Assembly: GCA_032719365.1 (NCBI GenBank)
Contig: CM064872.1
Location: 49,956,252-50,020,251, forward strand
Direction of reading: 5' to 3'
Length of the DNA: 64,000 nt
Origin: Prinsepia uniflora
Lineage: Eukaryota > Streptophyta > Magnoliopsida > Rosales > Rosaceae
Of the stretch, positions 11,820 through 23,800 are shown one piece after another. The notes beneath the pieces are model-generated. The model ran no database searches and was not told where the DNA came from. It worked only from the letters and a program-made list of their open reading frames with translations. The stretch's first letter is position 1, and every line of letters starts with the position of its first letter. The position numbers and the translations under genes were made by a program.

Positions 11820-14800
11820 GTGAGAGTTTCTTTGTTACATTTTCCAGATTGCTAAGATATGGTAGCAGCATATACTTTGATGATTTTGTACTCTTGTTAA
11901 CTTCATCAAAGTAGTTCCTTTTTCATTTTTATGGATCTCATGGTGATAATAGCATACTAAAGCATAGTACTAGTTAAACTCATTACAATGATTTACCACA
12001 TTTATGTGTGAATGATCCAACTAAGTAATAGGGACTATCCCTCATCAACGCATATTCCCCCATCAAAGGAGATCCAATCTCCTTAATCTACTCTCTTTCT
12101 ATTGTCAATGGAATCAAATTGATTCCCTAGTTATTTGTGTAGTCAATCTAGCATTTCTTCCTAGTAGGACTTTCCTATACAAATAGGTTACTGCTGCTGT
12201 ACAGAATTGATACGATCAATATACTAAAATCTTTCAAACCTCGTTAGTAAGTAGTTAATTGTATAGTCAATCTAGTATTTCCTACCTAGTTGGACTCTCG
12301 TATACTTGTACAAATAGGTTACTGCTACTGTACAGAATTGATACGTTCAATATATTAAAATCTTTCAAACCTCTTTATGGTATCAAAGCCCTAGGCTCCA
12401 CTGAGCAACTCGATCTCTCTTTTTTTCTTTTTTCTTTTTTCCCATTCCTATGGCCGCCTAAGCACCCATCACCAGCGTCACAATTGGAAACCCAAACCCA
12501 TGAGCCATCGACACCAACCCACCCTCTCTCATCACCATAAATGCTGCTACCCAACTTCCGTCAAACTCACCTCCACCAATTTTTTCCCTAGCGTGCTTAA
12601 TTCAATGTGTTGCTCATTGGCTACGATCTCATGGGCTATGTCGATGGCACCAATCGCTGCCTTCTAGCCACGCCCCTTGTGCAGCAGGCCGTTTGGATCC
12701 GTCAGGACCAACTTCTACTTCATGCCATACTTGCCTCTGTCTCGCCGCAAGTCATCACCCTTATTGCTGTTGCGAAGACAACATCAGCCGCTTGGGCTCG
12801 TTTCACCCACCTTTATGCAAGCACAGCTAGAGCCCGTGTTCTTGGTCTCAAGGAGCGTCTCACCCTCCTTCGCTGTTATGTCCGCACAATATTAGGTCCC
12901 AGGACACCTTCATGAAGTTTGTCTCCTAACTGACGAACTTGCTGCCTTTGACACACTGATGTCCAACGATAATGTTCTCTATGTTCTCAATGGCATTGGC
13001 CTAGAATTCAAAAACATTGATGTTGCTGTTAGGTGTTGAACCAACATGAGGCAGACTTCTAACGTGATGAACCTACAACCTTCTCCACTGTCACCACAAC
13101 AAATGTTTCTTAAGCCTCCCCTAGGTCCAACTCCAGAAGCTCAATCCGTGGCTCTTCTGGTCAGCGCTACAACTCTCACCATCCCTCTGGTTCCACTTCT
13201 TCCCCGTCCGCTAACTACAATCGTCATTCAAACCACAATCCTTGAATTGGTTACCGTGGTTTCTGTCAATGGTGTGGAACCTAGTGCCACAATGCCAAAT
13301 GGTGCCCTCAGCTACAAAACTGTTCCTCCACTCCACCCATGGCCAATCCAATGATCCAAGGACGGTCCCCCACTTGGCTCCTTGACTCTGATGCATTTCA
13401 TCATGTCACCTCCAATGTCCATCATTAGTCTGATGCAGCACAGTATAATGGATTGGATGAAATCATCATTGGTAATGATAAAGGTTTAGGAATCGCATAC
13501 GTTGGCTCCCCGCTATCCTCACCTTCCTCTCACACCTTTAATTTCCGAAATGTTCTTTATGTCCTTTCTATGACTCGTGATGTTATTTCCATTTCAAAGT
13601 TTAATAAACAGCATAACACATTATTGAACTTTTTCCTCGTTGCTTTCATGTGAAGGATCTTAGCATGGGGGCGATTCTCCTTTATGGCTCAAGTAAAGAT
13701 GATGTGTAGGAGTGGTCCTCCCAATCCCTTCGCAAGCCTCAAGCTATGGTGGGTGTGGTGGTTTCTCCTTCGCTCTCGCATCATCGTCTTGGTCATCCTC
13801 AGTCCAAAGTCCAACAAATTTTTCTTTTTCCGTTAATTTAAGTGTCCTCAAAATTTTCTAACTCGGTCTATACCTTGTGTTTATGTAACAAAAGTCATTG
13901 CCTTCCGGTGTTTCTTTTCTTACAAGTACCACGTCCTCTTCAATTAATTTATAGTGATGTTTGGGGCCCTGCGTCGTACTATTCCATTGATGGTTTTTCC
14001 TATTACATTATTTTTGTTGACCACTACACCAAATTTACTTGGCTCTATCCGTTGAAAAAGAAATCTGATGTCTTCACTTTCCTCAGCTTTAGAAAATGGT
14101 CGAAAATTATTTCCAAAATGCTATTAAGTCGTTATACACTGATGGTGGAGGAGAATTCATGAAAATCAAGTCCTTCTTATCCACTCATGGCATCAACCAC
14201 CTCATAACCCCACCTCATACTCCTCAACATAATGGCGTCACTGAAAGGCGGCACTATCATGTTGTAGAGACCGGTCTCACTCTTCTCCGTCAAGCCTCTC
14301 TTTCGCTCTCCTTTTAGTCTCAAAACAGCAGTTTACTTAATCAATTGCCTTCCCACACCTACCCTTGATAACACATGCCCATACACTAAACTCTTCAACC
14401 AATAACTCAACAACCCAACTATGCTCGTACGCACCTTATGGTTCATTTGCTTTCCATGGTTATGACCATACAACTCCAACAAATTGCTCCCTCATTCTAC
14501 ACCATGTCTCTTCTTAGGCTACTCTCTAAATTAGAGCGCATATCTCTGTTATGACATCTCTTCCATCAAACTCTATGTCTCTCGTCATGTCCAGTTTGAT
14601 GAGTCAACCTATCCCTTTGCAACTCATTCTTTAACGGTTCCCATTGTCAACTCCGATTCTATCATCACATGGTTATTCACTCTTATTCCTGTCTCCTACA
14701 TTCTTGTCCCCTCTGCTGCCACACCATTAGCTTCATTTTTGGCTGCCCCGCACATACTCGACACATTGGGCACGTCAACTCGCCTGGCCTCTTAGCAGAG

Positions 14801-17800
14801 TCCCCTCCAGCTCAAGTTCAGTCACCACCCTCCACCACCGGCTTGTTCTACCCCATAGCCCACGACTCCAGTAGATAACTCTTCTGCCCCAGTTGCATGC
14901 ACGATACCCCTGAACCTCCTACCACCACTACCACCAAGACTACTCCTCCTCCTCCCCTTTGCACCTACACCAGATGCCTCACTTGCCGGCTCCTCCCTCT
15001 CCACCACCATCCAACCTATATCTGCCCCCACCACAAACCAAACCCACCCCATGCTTACTTGTATTAAAATTAGCGACATCAAGCCCATTTCTAGCTATGC
15101 CCTCATTGCCACCTCACATCCTTTTTCCCTTTTGGTCGAACCAACCTGTGTTTCTCAAGCTGCCAAGGGCCCTCAATGGCATAGTGCCTTGTCCGATGAA
15201 CTTAATGCTCTTATCCGTAATGGCACTTGGGAACTAGTTCCCCCTATCCGACTCAGAATATTGTTGGCAACAATTGGGTGTTTCACATCAAACAGAAACC
15301 CCGATGGCACCATTGACCAGTACAATGCTCGCCTCGTAGCCAAAGGTTATCACCAGTGCCCTGGCATTGACTTCTCAAATACATTCAGCCCTGTGGTTAA
15401 GCCCACCACCATTCGCATTGTCTTGCATCTTGTAGTCACTCAAGGTTGGGCTATTCGTCAACTTGATGTTAACAATGCCTTCCTTCGTGGCACCTTTATT
15501 GAAGATGTCTATATGCCTCAGCTAACTGGCTTTGTGGACCCTCACCATCCATCATATGTCTTCAAACTCCACAAAGCCTTATATGGTCTCAAGCAAGCCC
15601 CCTTGGTGTTGGTACAAGGAATTACATTCCTTTCCGATTACCAATGGCTTTGTTAATGCCTTCTCGGATGCCTCACTCTTTGTACTAAAGCACATGACTA
15701 ACACTATATATTTCTTGGTCTATGTTGATGATTTTATCATAACAGGTACTAATCCCGACCTCATATCCAAGTTCATTGCCACCTTGGTTGCTCGTTGCTT
15801 GGTTAAAGAATTGGCCTCCCAACATTACTTGCTAGGTGTGGTAGTCATCTCTATGCCTACAAGTCTCTTCCTCTCCCAGCACAAGTACATTCATGACCTC
15901 TTGACTATGGCTCACATGGATAGAGCCAAGCCGGTTTCCACTCCTCTTGTTGTTTCTCTAACCCTTGTGTTCAATGATGGTTCACCACCAACCAATGCTA
16001 CCCTTCTTTTGTCGTCTAATTGGTAGCCTCCAGTACCTCAAATCTCACAAGGCCAGACGTCTCCTATGCGGTCAACAAACTGTCCAAGTTTATGCATGCT
16101 CCCACAGACCTTCATTGGCAAGCACTCAAGCGGGTGCTTTGCTATCTCAAAGGCACTCTCCTTTTTTATTTTCATCTTTACTGTCGGTCCACAAATCAGC
16201 TGCATGCTAGCTCTCATTCCTTTCACATGGTCAATGCATTCTCTGATGCAGATTGGGCAGGTGATCATGATGAAAGTAATTCCACCATTGCCTAACTAGT
16301 CTACCTTGGCAGAAATCTGATTTCTTGGTGCTCATGCAAGCAGAGGTCTGTGTCTCGCTCATCCACTGAGGCTGAATGCCGTGCATTAGCTTCCACCACC
16401 ATTGAGCTTTTTTGGGTTTGGTCCCTTGTGGTCAAACTTGGTGTGTCCCTCTCTAGGTAACCAATCGTATGATGTGACAACATCAGCACCACTTTCTACT
16501 ATGCTAATCCAGCACTGCACTCTCGCGTGAAGCATGTGGACATTGATTTCCAATTTGTCCGTGATCATGTGACATGAGGTCTTCTTCATGTCTCTCATGT
16601 CTCTACTGATAACCAGTTAGCTGATGCTCTCGCCAAACCTCTTCCTCGCCCTCGTTTTCAGCTCTTATGGTCCAAGATTGGTGTTGCCGATGGCTTCCCC
16701 ATCTTGCGGGGGCGTAATAAGGATTATCCCTCATCAACGCAGATTCCCTCATCAAAGGAGATTCAATCTCCTTAATCTACTCTCTGTCTATTGTCAATGG
16801 AATCAAATTGATTCCCTAGTTAATTGTATAGTCAATCTAGTATTTCCTTCCTAGTAGAACTCTCCTATACAAATAGGTTACTGCTGCTGTACAGAATTGA
16901 TATGATCAATATACTAAAATCTTTCAAACCTCTTTAGTAAGTAGGTAGAGAACTCTTATGATTATGTTTATATACATCTCTATAAATATGTGTTTGTAAA
17001 CTGCCCTTAGTTATTTGCTACAATTTTCTTTGGCCCAGAGTTTTCAAAGTAACTTCTTGACTGGGGTCATTGCTAATCTGTCATCTTTGTCTTAATATAT
17101 TCTTCTCATACTGTTGTGGATGGGAACAGTGTGAACTCTCTATAATAAAACATTAGCTTGATTGGGAAGATTGAATGAACTGACTTTGAAGAAATTCTAC
17201 TGATAAAGAAGCCATTTGAAATCTTTGCATCATCTCATTTAAATTATCACTTGCTACACAGTCAAGGATTATGATCTAGCTGGTAATTGGTATTAATTAA
17301 TCAGCAGCATAGCGAAAAATTTCTGTTTAAATATATGAGCAACTGCCTTGACTATTTAAGTTTAATTTTAGTCTTCCTGTCTCATTTTCACAGCGGTTGC
17401 CGTGAATTCAAGGCTTATATATGCCATTGTTGAAGTACAATCGCTCCCTGAAGATGTCTCTTTATCTGACGGAAATAAAAAGCGAAGGTCTGGAAATTTT
17501 CTGAAGGAAGAAAAGAAACCTTTCCTTATTGTTGCTTCAGATCTTGTTCCAGCATTAGAAGCAAAATGGGGCGTGAAGCTTGTTGTTAGGAAAAGGGTGT
17601 CAGGTTCAGCTCTTGAAAACTGCAGGTTACAGTTAAAAAAAAATATCTTAAGAGAATTGCTTGTATTTATTTAACATTTCTATCTGTATTTACAAAAGAG
17701 AAGTTGAAACCGAAAATTGTTGACTAGGATAAGATTGCTAATTTTGGTTTCAGGTATGTCCATCCGGTATTTAATAGGGAATGCCCAGTTGTCATTGGAG

Positions 17801-20800
17801 GAGACTATATTACAACAGAGTCAGGAACAGGACTGGTCCATACAGCTCCTGGACATGGTCAGGAGGATTATGTCACTGGCCTGAAGTATGGACTGTCTAT
17901 GCTTTCTCCTGTAGATGGTGAGGGAAAGTTCACTGAAGAAGCGGGAAAGTTTTGCGGGCTTGATGTACTGCAAGATGGTAATATTGCTGTTGTGAAACAC
18001 TTGGATGAACATTTATCAATTATCATGGAAGAATCCTACCGTAAGTTTTTTATCCCCTCCCCGTAAGCATCTAATCAGGGAACTTCCTATCCATTTTTTT
18101 TCCCAGGTATAGCAAACTGAGTCAGTAACAAAACTCTTTCTTTTCTTTTTAGAGCATAAGTATCCATATGATTGGAGAACAAAAAAGCCCACAATATTTA
18201 GGGCAACTGAACAATGGTTTGCGTCAGTGGAAGGGTTTCGCGAAGCTGTTATGGATGCAATTGGTCATGTAAACTGGATTCCTCCCAAGGTATTGGTTCG
18301 AACTGTATTATGGACTAGGCTTGTATAACTTTTTTTTTAATCAATGATTGGGTCCTATTAGTTTTTTCTTACATATTAAATGTCCCTGTAGGAATACAGG
18401 TCAGATTAAGGTGTGCCCTTTGCAAACTTTCTTGCTGCACAATATTACTTCATCATGTAGCAGAATTTGAATTTTTTTTTTCTTGCAGTTTCTTTTAGTA
18501 CTGATAGGATGGGATGGCATCCTCAATTTAGTTTCCACAATTTTCACTAAAGTTAATAAATATTTTCCTCATTTTAGGACATTTAACCCATTTTGTCGAC
18601 ATTATTCTTATTACTAGGTCCAGTTCTGTCTGTCCAAATAGAAAATGTTTTTGGAATTTTGAAGCTTATAGATTATACCTTCCTAAGTTGCCTTCATTGA
18701 AATTATTACTAGGACCAGTCTGTCTGCCCAAATAGAAAATGTTCTTGGACATGGGGCTAAATTCAAAGCCCTTGCCTATTCATTCTAATGGTCCATCACT
18801 GGACTATAGATTCGATACCCCCATAGGGATCATAATCTGGATATCCTCCATCCAGCCCCGATCCGAGTAACTCTGATCCCGGGAACCCTTCTGGAGCTAC
18901 GAAAATCTTGGAAATTGACTAGCCTTATTTTTTTCACTTATTTGTTTCCATCACTCTTATCTTTCCCTCAGCTAGCTATTAAGGATTATCCAAGATCAAA
19001 GGAGATTGAGAATCAATCTCCTTGATCCGCTAGACTAAGGTCCACGAAATCTCCTTGATTCCTACCTATTGTATAAATTATCAATATAGGATTCTTTCCT
19101 AGTCTAGTTAGACTAATATTCCTTCCTAGTTAGTCTCTTACAAATAGGGTACTATTACTGTAACCTAATTAAGTTGAAATACAAAGAACATCTCATACCT
19201 TTTTTATGGTATCAGCTCTAGGCTCCACTGAGCACTTTGATCCCCCTCTTTTCTCCCTACCCTAACTCCCCAATGGCCGCTGAAATACCCATCCCTCTAC
19301 CAATCACCGATAACTTTATACCCTTTTCTCATTACCATCAATGTTGTCGCCCATCTTCCCGTAAAACTCACATCCACCAACTTTTTTCCCTGGCGTGCTC
19401 AGTTCAACGCCCTTCTTCTCAGCTACGACCTCATGGGCTACGTGGATGGCACTCATCCTTGCCCTCCCGCCACCAACTCTGCACAACGTGCCTTTTGGAT
19501 TCGTTAGGACCAACTCATCCTTCATGCTATTTTGGCATCAGTCTCCCCTCGGGTTATTACCTTGATTGCCGCTACTAAAACCTCCTCAGCAGCTTGGGCC
19601 CACCTCAACCGCCTCTATGCGAGCACTCCCAGGGCTCGTGTCTAGGTCTCAAGGAGCATCTCACTCTCCTCCGTTGTGATACACACCCGGTATCTGACTA
19701 TCTTCAGGAAGTTTGTCAACTCACTAATGAACTAGCCTCTATTGACACTCCTTTCTCGGATGATGATCGCCTCCTCCGTGTCCTTAATGGTGTTGGCTCA
19801 AAGTTCAAGGACATCGATGCTGCAATAAGGTTCCGGAACACTTCGGTCTCCTATGAGAACCTCTAGGACATGCTGGTTCAGCATGAAGTGGAGTTCAAAC
19901 GCGAGGAACTTGCCGCTGCTTCTCCTGTCATCACAGCCAATGTGACTCAAGCCTCCCGTGGCTCTAGATCCCATCGCTCCAACCGTGGCGCTTCTGGCCA
20001 ACGCTCTTGGAGCCAATCCTTTGACAGTTGCTGTTCCTCTAGACAATGGTTTTCTTCCCAAAACTGAAACAGCAACCGTCGGTTCAACCCTCTTGCCAGT
20101 GGCTACCGTGGCTTCTGCCAGTGGTGTGGTACACAGTGCGACAGTGCCAAATGCTGCCCTTAACTCCAACAGCCATCCTCCCATTCACATGTGGCCAACC
20201 CCACTGTCTAGGGCACGCCTCCTAGTTGGCTCCTTGACTCTGGTGCATCTCACCATGTTACCTCCAGCCTTCATCATCTCTCTGATGTTACTCAGTGTCG
20301 TGGCCCAAATGAAATCGTCATCGGTAATGGTAAAAGATTGGGCATCACCCACATTGGTTCTTCTTTATCGTCATCTACCTCTTCCCCCTTTACCCTTTAA
20401 AACATTCCTTGTGTCCCTTCTATGACCAGAAACATCGTTTCCATATCTAAATTCAACAAACAAAATAACTCATTTATTCAATAGTTTCCTGATTGTTTCT
20501 ATGTGAAGGATCTCAACATGGGGGCGGTTCTCTTTCAAGGCCCGAGTAAGCATGATGTGTACAAGTGGTCCCTCTCATTCCCTTCCACAGCTTCTAGCTC
20601 TGGTGGGTGTGGCGGTTTCTCCCAGCCTCTAGCACTGTTGCCTAGGTCATTCTAACTCCAAGGTCCTTCAAAGTGTTTTGCGTTTTTCTTCTATTCATGT
20701 CTCTTCTGAACTTTCCAAGTCAGTCTGTACTTCGTGTCTTTGTAATAAAAGTCACCGTTTACCATTTGGGGTTTCCTCATTTACAAGAACTCGTCCCCTT

Positions 20801-23800
20801 CAATTAATCTACAGTGATTTCTAAAAGGTATTGAAATACTTGTGTATTTTATTATGTTAAGATGTACAACAGTGGCAGAGTTTTATACAGGTCTAGGCTA
20901 GTCCTATCTAGGAAGGAAATAAATTGTCTAAGTATTTACAATAGGAAGGAATCAGTGCAGATTCCTGGTTGACCTTGGGCCAGCCGATCATGGATTCTCA
21001 ATCTCTTCTGATTCAGTTGGATCCTTAATACGCCCCTGCAAGATGGTGGAGCCTTCTGCGACACTAATCTTGGTGCGTAAAAGTTGGAAACGTGGGCGGG
21101 GGAGCGGTTTGGTGAAAGCATCAGCTAGTTGGTCATCGGTGGTGACATGGGAGACTTGTAGGAGGCCACGGGTGACATGGTCACAAACAAACTGAAAGTC
21201 GATGTCCACGTGCTCCATGCGGGAGTGGAGAGCAGGATTGGCACAATAGAAGGTGGTGCTAATGTTGTCACAAGAGATGGTGGGAATCTCTGCAATGGGG
21301 AGACCGAGTTCATGCAATAGGGACTGAACCCAAATCAGTTTTGCAGTGGTAGAGGCCACTACGCGATATTCGGCCTCAGTGGAGGACCTGGACACGGATT
21401 TTTGCTTCCTTGAACTCCAGGAGATGAGATTTCCACCTAGGTAGACCAGATAGGCCGTGGTTAACTTGAGGTCATCTGGGTCTCCGGCTTTAATCCGCAT
21501 AGGAAAATGCATTCAGACGATTGAATGAGTGAGAGATGGCGTGTAGTTGATTGGAGGTCCTGCGGTGTAGCTGGAGACCAAAGAACATGGTTCCTTTGAG
21601 ATAACGCAAGACTCGTTTGAGGGCTTGCCAATGTACGTTCGTTGGGGCATGCATGAACTGGGATAGCTTGTTGACAGCATAGGAGAGGTATGGTCGTGTG
21701 AGATTAAGATACTGCAGGCTGCCAACAAGGCGTCTGTACAGGGTGGCATCTGCGGGTGGAGTGCCATGTGCAAAGGTGAGAACTGGAGAGACAGTGAGGA
21801 GGTGGGAGACGGGTTTGGCATCGTCCATGTGAGCAGAGTGCAGTAGATCCCTTACATATTTGTGAGAGGAACAAACCTGAGGGAGTGGGGAGGACTTCCA
21901 CACCAAGGAAGTAGTGAAGTGTCCCAAGGTCCTTTACTGAGAACCGGACAGCTAGAGCCTGAATAAACTTGGAGATGAGCTGGGAACTGCTTCTTGTTAC
22001 AATAAGGTCCACATAAACCATAAAAAACAGAGTGTGAGGACCTTGCCTTAGAAGAAACAGTGAAGCATCCGAGAGTGCATTAACAAAGCCTTGAGTAATA
22101 AGGTAGGAGAGGAGCTCCTTGTACCAAGCTCGTGGGGCCTGTTTTAGGCCATAAAGGGCTTTGCGTATCTTGCATACGTAGGTAGAATGAAGGGTGTCAA
22201 CAAAGCCAGTAGGCTGGGCCATGTAGACGTCCTCCTTAAGGGTGCCATGGAGGAAGGCATTGTTGACATCCAGCTACCTTAAGGGCCAGCCATTTGTGAC
22301 AGCAAGGTGGAGAATGAGTCGGATAGTGGTAGGCTTGACCACGGGACTAAAAGTGTCCAGAAAATCGACCCTAGGACGCTGATGACATCCTTCGACCCTA
22401 GGACGCTGTCAATTGCTCCGATGGGGGTCCGCTTAATACGGAAAACCCATTTGTTGTCGACCACATTTTGTTGGGGACTTGGGGGCACAAGATCCCAAGT
22501 GCCATTACGGATGAGTGCATTCAGCTCATCAAACATTGCACTCCGCCACTTAGGGTCCTTTTTGGTTTGGGAGACACAAGTGGGTTCAACCAAAGGGGGC
22601 AGGGGTTGGGTGTTGGCAGTGAGCGCATAGTTGGAGACTGGTTTAACAATGCCAGTTTGGGTGCGGGTTAGCATTAGATGGGTCGACGGTGGCCGTTGTG
22701 GTGGTGGATGTTATTGGGGGCGAGGATGGCGTTTGCTGTAGGTAAGAATGAGGGGTGTTGGGGGGCAGTGGTGCTGGCGGGTGGAAAAGGTGGAACAGGG
22801 GCAGGACCATGATTTGGGTGGTTTTGGGCAGTAGGGCTGGGCTGCGGAGCGGTAGGCTTGTCTATGGGCATGCTGGTGGAGGAAGGTGGCAGGAGCAGAG
22901 CACGGGAGGGTTCTGCCGCAAGACATTGCAGGGAGGATGTTGTAGGTGAGACCTCCGGAGTAGTTGGTGGTGGTGCCGCTGTTGATGGTGAGGTGGCAGT
23001 GTGGACAGGAACCAGAGACACAGGGTTAAGGGTAGAGAGCCAGGATAAGGTGAGGGGAGGAGTGACGTGAGGGTTCTGTGAGGAGGGGGAACCAGGAAAG
23101 GAGTACTAATCAAACTAGACGTGACGGGAGACATAAAATTTGTGGGTGGAGGGATCATAGCAGAGATAGGCACTCTAGTTGAGAGAGTAGCCTAGGAAGA
23201 CACATGGTGTGGAACGGGGGAGGAGTTTGTTGGGATTGTAAGGGCGCAGCCAAGGAAAACAGAGTCACCCGAAGGTGCGTAGGCCGGTATAGTTAGGGGG
23301 ACGGTGGAAGAGAGTTTCATATGGACTTTTTTGGTGGAGCGGTGGGAAGCCGGTATATTAGGTACACGGCAGCCTTGAAGGCATATGTCCAGTAGGACAA
23401 TGGAAGGGAGGCTTGATGAAGGAGGGTAAGGCCTGTTTCGACAATGTGGCGGTGTCGCCTTTCGGCAGCACCATTGTGTTGAGCGGTGTGGGGAGGAGTG
23501 AGAAGGTGATTGATGCCGTGGGAGGCAAGAAATGGTTTTAGTTTGATGAATTCACCTCCTCCATTAGTGTAGAAAGACAGTATGGGTTGCTGGAAATATT
23601 TTTCAACAAGGGTTTTGAAATCCACAAAGGTAGGGAAGACATCTCATTTTTTCTTTAAGGGATAGAGCCATGTGTATTTTGTAAAGTGGTCCACAAAGAT
23701 GACATAATAGGAGTATTTATCCATTGAGTTGTGAGGAGCAGGGCCCCATACATCACTGTAAATTAATTCTAGGGGACGAGAGGAGGTGAGGGAAGAGACA

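Larger units (their letters stand above)
12029..16935 (+). mobile_element. Ty1/copia element #1, decayed, in intron 9
   Basis: Same orientation as the host gene. The 5-bp duplication AGTAA lies at 12024-12028 and 16936-16940. The 5' LTR is 12029-12245, followed by an extra partial LTR (12255-12377). The 3' LTR is 16718-16935. The primer-binding site starts at 12378 (TGGTATCAAAGCC, one mismatch to the initiator tRNA-Met type). The domain order gag, protease, integrase, RT, RNase H marks it as Ty1/copia. The 5' end is unusual (see the findings). Confidence 0.9.
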
